From: Paenibacillus sp. MSJ-34
Lineage (GTDB): Bacteria > Bacillota > Bacilli > Paenibacillales > Paenibacillaceae
Length of the DNA stretch: 64,000 nucleotides
NCBI RefSeq assembly: GCF_018918005.1
Contig: NZ_JAHLPR010000023.1
Location: forward strand, 1-64,000
Direction: 5' to 3'
Shown: piece by piece, positions 16,766 through 24,848 of the stretch
Numbering within the stretch: position 1 is the first letter of the stretch
Layout of the letters: each line of letters starts with the position of its first letter
Translations under genes and position numbers: made by a program
The notes under the pieces: generated by a model
The model's input: the letters and a program-made list of their open reading frames with translations, nothing else
Database searches by the model: none
What the model was told of the DNA's origin: nothing

Positions 16766-18117
16766 TGAGAACGCTCCGTATTCGAACGGTTACGCTGCTT
16801 GGACTGGCCCTCATCCTTTCGTTGCCGTGGATATTCTATGTCTCGGCGCACTTCCTTGAAACAAAAACGCTGAGCGTTACAAATCATCCTCAAAATCCGG
16901 AGCAACAACAAAATTTGACCGAGACGATGCAATGGATAGAAAGAAATGCGAACCGCTGGACCGATCCCAGTTGGCAGGATCAATTGCGTTCCCGTTTGCG
17001 GCAAGCGGGCATAGATGCGGCGATTCTAACCGAATCGGGCCAGGAAATTTATTCATCCGACCCGGAGCGCAAACGCGCTTTGAAATCAACGGAACAGTTT
17101 TCTGTCATTCAAGACGGGAAAGTGCTGGGAAGGGTTCTCGTATTCTTGCCCAATGCCAGAACGGTTCAAATGATTGCGGCATTGGCCGGGCTTTTGTTGG
17201 CTTTTATTATTATTGGATATGAAATGCGAAGGATGTTGCTCAAGCCGCTTGAGAGGATGGGATCGGCGGCTCGCCAAATTGCGGAAGGAGAGCTCGATGT
17301 CCGGTTGCCCGAATCCCGGATCGCAGAAATTGCCGAAGTGCGCGACGGATTTGAAGTAATGGTGAAGGGACTGCAGCAATCGTTCCAGAAACAAAGGGAA
17401 TTGGAAGAAGAACGACGCTTTGTCATTGCCGCTGTCGCGCATGATTTACGGACGCCTTTGTTTGCCTTGCGAGGATATTTGGACGGCCTGGAACAAGGAA
17501 TTGCCCGTTCGCCGGATAAAATGGCAGCGTATTTGAAGGTATGCAAGGATAAATCTGCGCAATTGGACCGGTTGGTTGAGGATCTGTTCACCTTTACGAA
17601 GACGGAATACGCGCAGGCGGAAATCGTCGACAACGCGATTGACCTGAAACTGCTGTTACTGAGGTCGATAGAAAGCCTGAGTCCATTAGCGCAGCAAAAG
17701 CACATATCGTTGATCGCGAATCATTTGGCAGATGATTGCATAATTATGGGCGATACGCATCTATTGGAGCGTGCCATGAACAATCTATTGGATAACGCTG
17801 TCAGGCACACTCCCCCCTACGGCAAAATTTACGTCCAATGCGCTAAAGAAGGTCATAAAGCGACCTTTGCCATTCGCGATACCGGATCGGGCTTCACTTC
17901 AGAGGAACTGGAGCGCGTGTTCGAACCGTTATACCGCGGCGAAGCGTCGCGAAATCGTTCAACGGGCGGAGCCGGTTTGGGATTAACCATCTCGCGAAAA
18001 ATCGTCAGACGGCATGGGGGCGAGCTGATTGCAACAAACCATGCATACGGCGGAGCGCTTCTGTCAGGTTGGATGCCTGCCGCCAAGCAAGGCGAGAACG
18101 ATATTCAACCTAATTAG
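16762..18117 (+). CDS. Two-component sensor histidine kinase
   Basis: A 451-residue membrane kinase. Transmembrane helices lie at about 7-30 and 133-155, with a roughly 100-residue extracellular sensor between them. HAMP (LLKPLERMGSAARQIAEGEL) is followed by the His box VAHDLRTPLFALRGYL near residue 220 and the ATPase motifs NLLDNAVRHT, DTGSGF and GGAGLGLTIS. The start at 16762 gives the ATGA overlap with the response regulator; GAGGGAG lies just upstream. No target is evident nearby. It is followed by a hairpin rather than a classical terminator. Confidence 0.92.
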   Translation: MMRTLRIRTVTLLGLALILSLPWIFYVSAHFLETKTLSVTNHPQNPEQQQNLTETMQWIERNANRWTDPSWQDQLRSRLRQAGIDAAILTESGQEIYSSDPERKRALKSTEQFSVIQDGKVLGRVLVFLPNARTVQMIAALAGLLLAFIIIGYEMRRMLLKPLERMGSAARQIAEGELDVRLPESRIAEIAEVRDGFEVMVKGLQQSFQKQRELEEERRFVIAAVAHDLRTPLFALRGYLDGLEQGIARSPDKMAAYLKVCKDKSAQLDRLVEDLFTFTKTEYAQAEIVDNAIDLKLLLLRSIESLSPLAQQKHISLIANHLADDCIIMGDTHLLERAMNNLLDNAVRHTPPYGKIYVQCAKEGHKATFAIRDTGSGFTSEELERVFEPLYRGEASRNRSTGGAGLGLTISRKIVRRHGGELIATNHAYGGALLSGWMPAAKQGENDIQPN

Positions 18118-18187
18118 ACTGAGCATAAATCAATATAGTCGGCTTCAAGCGTTCGGCATCTATTTAATCAGACGTAAAAAATATGCG

Positions 18188-18226
18188 GCGGCAGCCTGGC
18201 ACTCGTTTTTGTGCCAAATCTGCCGC
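18188..18226. repeat. Two-part stem-loop after the kinase gene
   Basis: GCGGCAG (18188-18194) pairs with CTGCCGC (18220-18226), and TGGCAC (18197-18202) pairs with GTGCCA (18211-18216), around an eight-base loop TCGTTTTT. There is no T-run after it, so it may be an mRNA end stabiliser or a mobile palindrome rather than an intrinsic terminator. Confidence 0.6.
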
Positions 18227-18306
18227 TGCTTGTTACGGGGGCTCGAACAATGCCAGCTTCCTGATCGGAAGGCCGCCGGCCGCCGCCTTAAGGGCAAGAA
18301 TCGCTA

Positions 18307-18576
18307 CTACAACAGTACGACATTGAACCCCGCTTCAAAGTACGCATCTGCGGCGGCTGCGGAGATCCGGTGGCGCAGGCGCAATTGTTCGATCGCTTCT
18401 CCTTCCGAATCCGGCAGTATCTCCTCTCTTCCGCTGACGATCATTCTGCGGAACGTATCTCCCCGCAAATGAACGCCTTTCTCGAATTTCTCCGCAAGAT
18501 GCTGTGCGACCGTCGATTTCCCGGAAGCCATAATGCCGGTGATCAGATAAATTCCCCTTTGCTCTTGGACAACCAT
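18307..18576 (-). pseudogene. Truncated P-loop kinase-like ATPase (N-terminal half)
   Basis: The first 89 residues match AAA/P-loop small-molecule kinases (chloramphenicol phosphotransferase-like). The Walker A loop is GIMASGKST near residue 15, followed by HLRGDTFRRMIVSGRE and a helical region. The reading frame stops at FNVVLL just where family members enter the Walker B-like strand; such proteins usually have about 170-190 residues. The next 190 bp contain no continuation in any frame that I can see, but a hairpin, so the 3' half was deleted or replaced. The ATG at 18576 has AAAGGGGAG upstream. Confidence 0.7.
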
Positions 18577-18620
18577 AGTCATCTCCCCTTTCTTTGATTC
18601 GACAAGCGGCAAATTGGCTG

Positions 18621-19433
18621 CTACCCTCTATTTAGAAAATTACGCACGATATGAACGGGCGACCATTCGGTGTTGGAGGCGGCTATAATCGGATACGGCG
18701 TTGGGAAAAGTTCCGCCGTAATTTCGTTTATTTCTTTTCCTTGTTTTGAAAAAGCGAGTATTTTACCCTCTATTTCTTCTAAATAATCGACTTTAAGCTG
18801 AATCCATTTTTTTGCGTCCTTTACGTATCCTGCATGACAGCAATACATATGTTCAAAATCATACGTTAGCACTTTTTTTAATGAGTCCAGTGTCGAAACG
18901 ATATTCTCATCAATGTGGACAACCTTTACTTTCGGGGTTACGAATAGGTCCCCGGTGAATATGGCCCCTCTGTCGCGATTATAAAAAGACATGTGGTCTT
19001 TCGTATGCCCGGGCGTTTCGATGACTTCCCATGTATCGTTCCGGGATACGAATGATTGGCCGAGAGGTTGGGATGTAAAAACTTCAGGCTGCCCCCAAAA
19101 TGCTTGACGATACATAGGTAAGCGGGCAGACCGTTCCGTAAGGTGAGTGGACATCCGATGAATAAAAGTCGGAATTTCCCGATATTGCTGTAAAGAAGCC
19201 GCATTCCCGGTATGGTCTTCATGGAAATGGGTCAGCATGATTTGGTCGAAATCGGCTTGTTCGAAAAATGGCTGAAATTGTTCATGTAATGATCGAGCCC
19301 CCGTATCGATTAACACACCATCGATATTAAAACTATACACAGTTATTGAAGTGCCGGGAACAGATATCGTACATTTTGCCATGAAAATACCGTTTACATG
19401 CAATATTTCTCCGCTTTTTTCAATCGTAAACAT
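18621..19433 (-). CDS. Metallo-beta-lactamase-fold hydrolase
   Basis: A 270-residue MBL-fold protein. The metal motif THFHEDHTG is near residue 80, with further ligands in ETPGHTKDH (about 141) and FTGDLF (about 160). No signal peptide is seen, so it acts in the cytoplasm. The general fold covers thioesterases, lactonases and glyoxalase II-like enzymes, and the substrate cannot be assigned. It starts 12 bp after the BAAT-type thioesterase gene (AAAGGAGTG ribosome binding site) and is probably the last gene of the marR operon. Confidence 0.87.
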   Translation of the reverse strand: MFTIEKSGEILHVNGIFMAKCTISVPGTSITVYSFNIDGVLIDTGARSLHEQFQPFFEQADFDQIMLTHFHEDHTGNAASLQQYREIPTFIHRMSTHLTERSARLPMYRQAFWGQPEVFTSQPLGQSFVSRNDTWEVIETPGHTKDHMSFYNRDRGAIFTGDLFVTPKVKVVHIDENIVSTLDSLKKVLTYDFEHMYCCHAGYVKDAKKWIQLKVDYLEEIEGKILAFSKQGKEINEITAELFPTPYPIIAASNTEWSPVHIVRNFLNRG

Positions 19434-19445
19434 CCAATCACTCCT

Positions 19446-20720
19446 TTAATTCATAAAGAACTCGATTGTTTTCCGCCAGGAATCGGATTGACCGTAGCAA
19501 TTCCCTTCCAATGTTCCGCCGCAAGTAAAAACCCCTTCCCCCATTTTCACGTTCAACGTTTCATTCAAAGGGATTGTATACGGAATGGGCAACGAATGCC
19601 CTAAATCCTCATACGCCAAAAGCTTGTAGTTATATTTATAGTTATGTTTTTCCAAAATATCCATGAGTTCAACGCATGCATCGTACGTATTCCACACATT
19701 GTCTTTGCAGCCTGCAATGAATAATAGATCCGCATGCGCATTCTCGATTTTGATTCGCGCGTCTTCTTTATTGGCGGCCCTTTCCACACTCGTCTTGTAG
19801 GTGGAAGCAAACCCGAAAGGCTTGTTCTGTTCCAGGCAAATGCGATGATGCTCGTAAAAAATATCATTGTCGACCGGAATAAAAGGCAATGACACTCCCT
19901 TATATGACCACGACGAAACAAGGTTGCCGCTCGCCAGGCCGTCCAACGCTTGAAAACAATATGCATGAGGCGCGGAAACCGCAACTTTGGAAATGACATT
20001 ATAGCGTGAAGCCAGAAGCAGCGCCAATTCTCCTCCTTTGGACGTGCCATGGACATAGATTTCGCCGTTACGGGTTAACGGGTTGTTTTTCAGCCATGCA
20101 AACACCTTCTCAAAATATTCGAGAGGCACCTCCTCGAGCTTCGCAGGCAATCCTTCTTCGTTAAAATATCCGACGGTCAGTACATGAAAGCCTCTGGACG
20201 CCAGCGGTCCGGCCAGAAGCGAAAGAGCGCTCCGCTCTCCGTCCGATCCGCCCAATAGAATAATCGTATTACGATTCGTATTGTCGGTGTAGAACAACTC
20301 TCCCCGAAATTCATCGGCAACCTGTTGTCTCTTCACTTCGGGCAATAGGAACAAGCGCTCCAGGCGTACGCATTCCCGATCTTGTTCGCATTCGCACACC
20401 ATATCAATCATGACGCTCCGATCGATTGAAATATGCCGGGCAATATTCGCTCCCCCGCTGCTCGTCTTGCGCAACGAAGCAATCAGGCCCATACTATCGA
20501 TATAATCGTAAGTCCCGGAATCGGGTTTTTGTTTGGACAAATCGACATGGCCGTTTGAGTCCGCAATGAACCAAGCGAATGACTCATACTTTTCGCTGGC
20601 CGCCCATGGAAAATGCATGGATGCGGTAACTTTCAGCTTTCCTCCCGGCGGCAATTCCGCGACCTGAATCGCAATCTTCTCGTCGATCAACCCAATTGTC
20701 GGCGTTATATGTAATTTCAT
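19446..20720 (-). CDS. Acyl-CoA thioesterase/BAAT family alpha/beta-hydrolase
   Basis: A 424-residue protein with the two-domain layout of bile-acid-CoA:amino acid N-acyltransferase/acyl-CoA thioesterases. An N-terminal beta-sandwich (about 1-130, with FAWFIADSNGHVDLSKQKP) is followed by an alpha/beta-hydrolase domain with GGSDGE (about 178) and the nucleophile elbow HGTSKGGELAL (about 230), where Ser replaces the Cys of the mammalian enzyme. The later Asp (GCKDNVW) and His (LGHSLP) complete the triad. A thioesterase or ester hydrolase role is likely. The gene lies 21 bp after marR in the same operon, so expression probably responds to the MarR ligand. Confidence 0.87.
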   Translation of the reverse strand: MKLHITPTIGLIDEKIAIQVAELPPGGKLKVTASMHFPWAASEKYESFAWFIADSNGHVDLSKQKPDSGTYDYIDSMGLIASLRKTSSGGANIARHISIDRSVMIDMVCECEQDRECVRLERLFLLPEVKRQQVADEFRGELFYTDNTNRNTIILLGGSDGERSALSLLAGPLASRGFHVLTVGYFNEEGLPAKLEEVPLEYFEKVFAWLKNNPLTRNGEIYVHGTSKGGELALLLASRYNVISKVAVSAPHAYCFQALDGLASGNLVSSWSYKGVSLPFIPVDNDIFYEHHRICLEQNKPFGFASTYKTSVERAANKEDARIKIENAHADLLFIAGCKDNVWNTYDACVELMDILEKHNYKYNYKLLAYEDLGHSLPIPYTIPLNETLNVKMGEGVFTCGGTLEGNCYGQSDSWRKTIEFFMN

Positions 20721-20741
20721 ATTTGTAAACCTCCATCCTTC

Positions 20742-21320
20742 TCATTCTTTGCCGTTTACAAGCCTCTTTCTCCGCGTGACAAACCGCTCCAACGCCCGAG
20801 TCTGCGCCTCTTGAAACCCTTCCAAATGTTCGAATTTATAATTCACATCTTCTTTAAAAGCAACCTGTTCTTCGTCTTTCACACCATGCAATCGTTTTAA
20901 TAAATCCCATAACGTTTCGAGCTGTTCTGTTGTGAAATCGTTGAACGTGTCCGCCATCAGGGTAACCGCTATCTCGCCGCATTCCATCATCGCCTTTTTG
21001 CCCGTTTCGGTAATGGTCACGTTAATGGCGCGCTTATCCCGTTTGCTTGGCATCGTAACGACGTACCCTTTTTGCTCCAGGTTGTCGATCAGCTTTTTGG
21101 CGCTTTGTTTACTCGTTTCCAACTTATTTGCAATATTAATAAGCGTTGTTTCATCCTCCGGCAAATGGGATATTGCCAGCATGATCAAGTACTGCCGCGA
21201 CGTTACTTTCTCAAAATAGTTGTCTCCTTGCGTCTGCAGCTTGTTCGTCACGGAAAAAAAAGTGGCGTATATCTGCTGCATTAAATATAAGTCTTTTAGC
21301 GCTTTGGAATATTCCATCAT
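20742..21320 (-). CDS. MarR-family transcriptional regulator
   Basis: A 192-residue winged-helix repressor. The DNA-binding part is SRQYLIMLAISHLP through NIANKLETSKQSAKKLIDNL, and the wing is MPSKRDKRAINVTIT. The C-terminal extension beyond residue 150 is longer than in classic MarR and ends in a basic stretch (FVTRRKRLV). The start at 21320 has GAGAGG ten bases upstream. It is the first gene of an operon with the thioesterase and MBL hydrolase genes. A long palindrome just upstream of its start is the likely autoregulatory operator. Confidence 0.9.
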   Translation of the reverse strand: MMEYSKALKDLYLMQQIYATFFSVTNKLQTQGDNYFEKVTSRQYLIMLAISHLPEDETTLINIANKLETSKQSAKKLIDNLEQKGYVVTMPSKRDKRAINVTITETGKKAMMECGEIAVTLMADTFNDFTTEQLETLWDLLKRLHGVKDEEQVAFKEDVNYKFEHLEGFQEAQTRALERFVTRRKRLVNGKE

Positions 21321-21336
21321 TCGAATCGATCCTCTC

Positions 21337-21362
21337 TATATTGTCACCATGTTGACAATATA
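21337..21362. promoter_or_regulatory. Palindromic operator upstream of marR
   Basis: TATATTGTCA (21337-21346) and TGACAATATA (21353-21362) are perfect 10-bp arms around CCATGT. A related but imperfect site (TTGTCAACATGTTTAC) lies about 40 bp further upstream. A minus-strand promoter TTGACA-17-TACAGT overlaps the pair, consistent with repression by MarR. Confidence 0.75.
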
Positions 21363-21782
21363 GACTGTAACAGACTCATGTAATTTTGTCAACATGTTTA
21401 CTAATTTCATCATACCGCAGCGGCTGACGACCCGTCAGGCTTACGAAACATAAACACGCTAATAGTCTGTAAACTACCTAGTTTCTCGTGTAACGAAACT
21501 GTAACACGCTAATGAGAGGAAAGAGGCGGTAAAACCGTCGATTTTCGCTGAATAACGATGCGTACTTTCGTTAGCTTGGGAACGTCTTCATTTTGAGCCC
21601 AATAAGGATTGTCAGTTTCGTTTGCGCCATTAGGGAGCAATCTATAGAAACAAAGAACTTCTCCAACCCTGCCTTGGCCGATGCCAGACAGAATGCGAAG
21701 AAGTTCGATGTTTACGGGACGACGAACGGCTGCCCGCGAGCAGTTTGCATCGCCTGTCCTTCAAAGCTTGACAAGACGCGTA
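21363..21782. other. Non-coding stretch with short hairpins
   Basis: No supported gene is seen. The stretch contains the distal marR half-site, hairpins CTGACG-ACC-CGTCAG (21424-21438) and AGTTTC/GAAACT (21480-21500), and two copies of ACACGCTAAT about 60 bp apart. An open frame over 21593-21886 lacks a ribosome binding site and is antisense to the next gene. Confidence 0.5.
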
Positions 21783-22226
21783 TTATGCAAACGAAATCCG
21801 TTCCAGCGTTACTTCCCATGAGGATAATTTCATCTCGCCATGGAAGGCGAAGCCTCTGTTCGCGTATTGACGATCGTTTATCTTAACCAAACATTCCGAG
21901 CCGGAATATAAACCGTTCTCGGAAACATATGCCGATAATATCGTATCTCCTATCATCATAAATTTTCCGGACAAAGTTCCCAAGGCCGGATTTTCCGATG
22001 TCCATGTCGTGAATTCTGCGCGGGCCGGTATTGGATCGATGGAATATGTATTGAAAATCTTGACCGGATGCTCCGATTGCAACTCCATATATCCATCCAA
22101 AATCCATTCCTTCTCCATATGTCTAATCGTCGTCTCCGCGTAAACTTCAACTTGATTTCCTTCTTGATCGTAATAACGGCCTGTCGCCTTCCAATGGCCC
22201 TCTTCGAATAAATACGAATGTTTCAA
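21783..22226 (-). CDS. Hypothetical protein at the end of the carbohydrate operon
   Basis: I do not recognise this protein of about 147 residues. It has alternating polar and aromatic residues typical of a beta-sandwich or lipocalin-like fold (for example LDGYMELQSEHPVKIFNTY and SGKFMMIGDTILSAYVSE), no signal peptide and no membrane segment. The start is probably TTG at 22226, eight bases after AGGAGG; the GTG at 22232 is too close. It begins right after nanE and shares its operon, so a role in handling the same sugar, perhaps as a small binding protein, is possible but unproven. Confidence 0.7.
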   Translation of the reverse strand: MKHSYLFEEGHWKATGRYYDQEGNQVEVYAETTIRHMEKEWILDGYMELQSEHPVKIFNTYSIDPIPARAEFTTWTSENPALGTLSGKFMMIGDTILSAYVSENGLYSGSECLVKINDRQYANRGFAFHGEMKLSSWEVTLERISFA

Positions 22227-22238
22227 TTTCACCGCCTC

Positions 22239-22931
22239 CTAGCGCGTCAACGCCTTCCTCATCTCCGCGGCGTATCCTTTCGTAATCAACTGGGGGCGCG
22301 TAATCGCAGAGCCGACGACGACCGCATGGGCCCCGAGCGTCAGCATATGCGCGGCCTGAGACGGCGTACCGATTCTCCCTTCCGCAAAAACCGGAATCGT
22401 CAATCGTTCCGCCGCGCTCTTGACCAAATCGTAATCGGGTCCTTCCAACTGCGGGGAATACGCGGTATATCCCGACAACGTTGTCGATACGCAATCCGCG
22501 CCCAACGAGGCGGCGTACATCGCTTCTTCCAGCGTCGATATGTCGGCCATAACCGTTTGGCCCCGTTCCTTCATATAAGCGATCAACGACTCGAGCGTTT
22601 CCCGGTTCGGCCTTGCGCGCCGCGTCGCATCCAGAGCAATGAGATCGACTCCCGCGTCGATCAGTTCCTCAATCTCTATCCGCGTGGGCGTAATATAGAC
22701 TTCGCTGTCGGCATATTCTCTCTTGACGAGCCCGATCGTCGGCAGCTTCGTCGCATGTTTGATGGTCGCGATATCTTGCGCGCCATTGGCCCGAATCGCA
22801 ACCGCTCCGCCCATTTCGGCCGCTCTGGCCATCTTGGCCATCGTATCCGCCCCGTGAAGCGGTTCATGCTCCAACGCCTGGCATGAAACGATCAGCCCGT
22901 TTCTAAGCCGTTCGAATAGCGTTCGATTCAC
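22239..22931 (-). CDS. nanE: N-acetylmannosamine-6-phosphate 2-epimerase
   Basis: A 230-residue TIM-barrel enzyme that converts ManNAc-6-P to GlcNAc-6-P in sialic acid and amino-sugar catabolism. Family features are LIVSCQALEHEPLHG, AVAIRANG, GLVKREY (catalytic Lys), LIALDATRRARP, TVMADISTLEEA and PVFAEGRIGTP. The length fits NanE. The start is GTG at 22931 behind AAAGGGAGGG. NanA lyase and NanK kinase are not next to it; instead it lies at the end of an operon with epimerases, an oxidoreductase and an ABC importer. This suggests that an unusual N-acetylated sugar is fed into GlcNAc-6-P. Confidence 0.93.
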   Translation of the reverse strand: MNRTLFERLRNGLIVSCQALEHEPLHGADTMAKMARAAEMGGAVAIRANGAQDIATIKHATKLPTIGLVKREYADSEVYITPTRIEIEELIDAGVDLIALDATRRARPNRETLESLIAYMKERGQTVMADISTLEEAMYAASLGADCVSTTLSGYTAYSPQLEGPDYDLVKSAAERLTIPVFAEGRIGTPSQAAHMLTLGAHAVVVGSAITRPQLITKGYAAEMRKALTR

Positions 22932-23006
22932 GGCCGTCCCTCCCTTTCGGCAACATGCACTTTCAGGCAGACTTCAAAGTTGCTTTTTCATGCCTGTCAT
23001 CCCCAA

Positions 23007-23879
23007 TTAGCGATATCTCTTAATAAATTCGACTGCCTTGCGAATATCGGTCTCCGGCTGATCGCCTACCTCGCGTTCGATGGTCAAATACCCACGATAC
23101 CCGATGTCCGATAGCGCATGGAAATAGGCATCGAAATCGACCTTGCCCTCCCCGAGCGGCACTTCCTTGAACATTTGCCCGGAGCGGACCATCTCGGCGA
23201 TTTTGCCGTGGTCCATCGGCTCGTATCCCAGCGCGCCGTATACTTCGCGCGGATCGACCTCCTTGTAGCGGACGCCGTCCTTCACATGCGTGTGGACGAT
23301 ATAATCCCGGAGCGTGTAGACGCCTTGCACCGGATCGTCCCCCGTCACCATCACCATATTCGCCGGATCGAAGTTGACGGCTACCCCTTTGCCGCTCAGC
23401 GTATCCAGGAACGACTTCAAATGTTCGGCCGTCTCGGGCCCGGTTTCGATCGCGAAATGGGCGTTCATGGAGTTTGCATAAAGGCTTAATTCTTCGCACG
23501 CTTTTTGCATTTCGGCGTATACTTCGTTTTCCTCATGCGGCACGATCCCGATATGCGTCGTCACGACATTCGTCCCGAGCTCCACGGCCAGATCGAGAAT
23601 TCGCTTCGACTTTTCGATTTTAGACGGATTTTGTTCTTTATCCTGGAAACCGTGGCCGCCCAAATCTCCGACCAATGCGGAAACTTCCAGCCCCAAGGAT
23701 TGAATATAATCCTTAAGCTCCTTGCGCGCAGCCGAACTTAACGCATCGGGATCCATTTCTCCCGCTACCGCATAAATTTGCACGCCGTCGGCCCCTATTT
23801 CTTGCGTTTTGCGCAATCCTTCCCTTATAGGCAGCCGGAAGCTGTCCACGATCACGCCGATAGGATTGGTTAATTTCAT
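23007..23879 (-). CDS. Sugar phosphate isomerase/epimerase (AP endonuclease 2 fold)
   Basis: A 290-residue TIM-barrel protein of the xylose-isomerase-like superfamily. Metal-ligand candidates are FAIETGPE (Glu near 145), VNFDPANMV (Asp near 180), HTHVKDG (His near 208) and LTIEREV (Glu near 268). These enzymes epimerise or isomerise sugars and inositols. The ATG at 23879 has AAAGGAG upstream; a longer form from 23921 would overlap the preceding gene. It is the second of two different barrel enzymes encoded in tandem, so two successive isomerisation steps are likely in this pathway. Confidence 0.88.
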   Translation of the reverse strand: MKLTNPIGVIVDSFRLPIREGLRKTQEIGADGVQIYAVAGEMDPDALSSAARKELKDYIQSLGLEVSALVGDLGGHGFQDKEQNPSKIEKSKRILDLAVELGTNVVTTHIGIVPHEENEVYAEMQKACEELSLYANSMNAHFAIETGPETAEHLKSFLDTLSGKGVAVNFDPANMVMVTGDDPVQGVYTLRDYIVHTHVKDGVRYKEVDPREVYGALGYEPMDHGKIAEMVRSGQMFKEVPLGEGKVDFDAYFHALSDIGYRGYLTIEREVGDQPETDIRKAVEFIKRYR

Positions 23880-23910
23880 GTCTTTCCACTCTCCTTTTTG
23901 TAAACCGTCG

Positions 23911-24756
23911 TTATACTTCATCCCAGATGCGCCGGATATTTTCCATTCCTATTTTTATGGCGGATTTGCATTCTTCCATTCCTTCGAATTCGATCGATAT
24001 ATATCCGTCGTAACCGGAACGTTTCACGATGCGAATGATTTCGTACATATCGATGTCGCCATGTCCTGCGATCGCGCCGCGCAAGTAATTGCCGTACGCC
24101 GTCTTGAACCAGCCTTCGCCCGGGTTGCGGGAATCTTTCACATGCACCATCGAAGCCAGCGGAATGTTGTTCCGTACCGCGATCGACGGGTTCTCGTCGA
24201 CGCAGAGGAAGTTGCCTACATCCAGCGTCGTGCGGAAATGTTCGCGATCGACTGCCCGAACGAGACGTCCCACCCTTTCGCTTGCTTGAATATAATAACC
24301 GTGGTTTTCCACGCTCGTGACGATGCCGAATTGTCCGGCATATTCCGCGACGGTACGGCATGCGCGAACCAGCGCTTCGAAATCGCGCTCGAAATCGTCG
24401 ACCGATATTTCGTCCGTCGGGCGCCACGCCGCATCGTGACGCATCCGTGTCACGCCAAGCTGCCTGGCGGCATCGACATGCTTCATCACGCGCTCGATTT
24501 CGGCCGCGTATTCCGTTTCCGTACCTTTCATAAAATTGGCTCCGATTGCATAATTGGACAATTCGATGCCGGCTTCCTCCGCCGTCTGGCGAATTTGCGC
24601 CGCCAGTTCCGGCCGCTCCACGAGATCGAAGCCGATCGGAACGATCTCCACATGCTCTCCGCCGAGTTCCGCCGTCCAACGAATCATATCCAATATCGTC
24701 ATGCCCTCGCGCTCCGCCGCTCCTTGCAGGCTGTAAGAGCTAACTCCCAACTTCAT
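23911..24756 (-). CDS. Sugar phosphate isomerase/epimerase (TIM barrel)
   Basis: A 281-residue xylose-isomerase-like barrel. Metal-binding candidates are TSVENHGYY (Glu near 148), TTLDVGNFL (Asp near 180), MVHVKDS (His near 206) and SIEFEGME (Glu near 254). The start at 24756 follows GGGAGTGA. It lies between the Gfo/Idh oxidoreductase and the second barrel enzyme. This combination is common in catabolic operons that oxidise a sugar at one carbon and then epimerise it. It is only weakly similar to its downstream neighbour, so it is not a recent duplicate. Confidence 0.88.
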   Translation of the reverse strand: MKLGVSSYSLQGAAEREGMTILDMIRWTAELGGEHVEIVPIGFDLVERPELAAQIRQTAEEAGIELSNYAIGANFMKGTETEYAAEIERVMKHVDAARQLGVTRMRHDAAWRPTDEISVDDFERDFEALVRACRTVAEYAGQFGIVTSVENHGYYIQASERVGRLVRAVDREHFRTTLDVGNFLCVDENPSIAVRNNIPLASMVHVKDSRNPGEGWFKTAYGNYLRGAIAGHGDIDMYEIIRIVKRSGYDGYISIEFEGMEECKSAIKIGMENIRRIWDEV

Positions 24757-24848
24757 TGCCGGTCACTCCCTATTCGTAATATCATGCCGTCCGCCGCCGC
24801 GGTGCCATGGAATTGAATTTGCATTTCGCCCATTTGATTTCCTTGCCT

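Noticed and set aside
21593-21886. Open frame of 97 codons on the plus strand
   Set aside because: It has no ribosome binding site and its 3' part is antisense to the hypothetical gene at 21783-22226.
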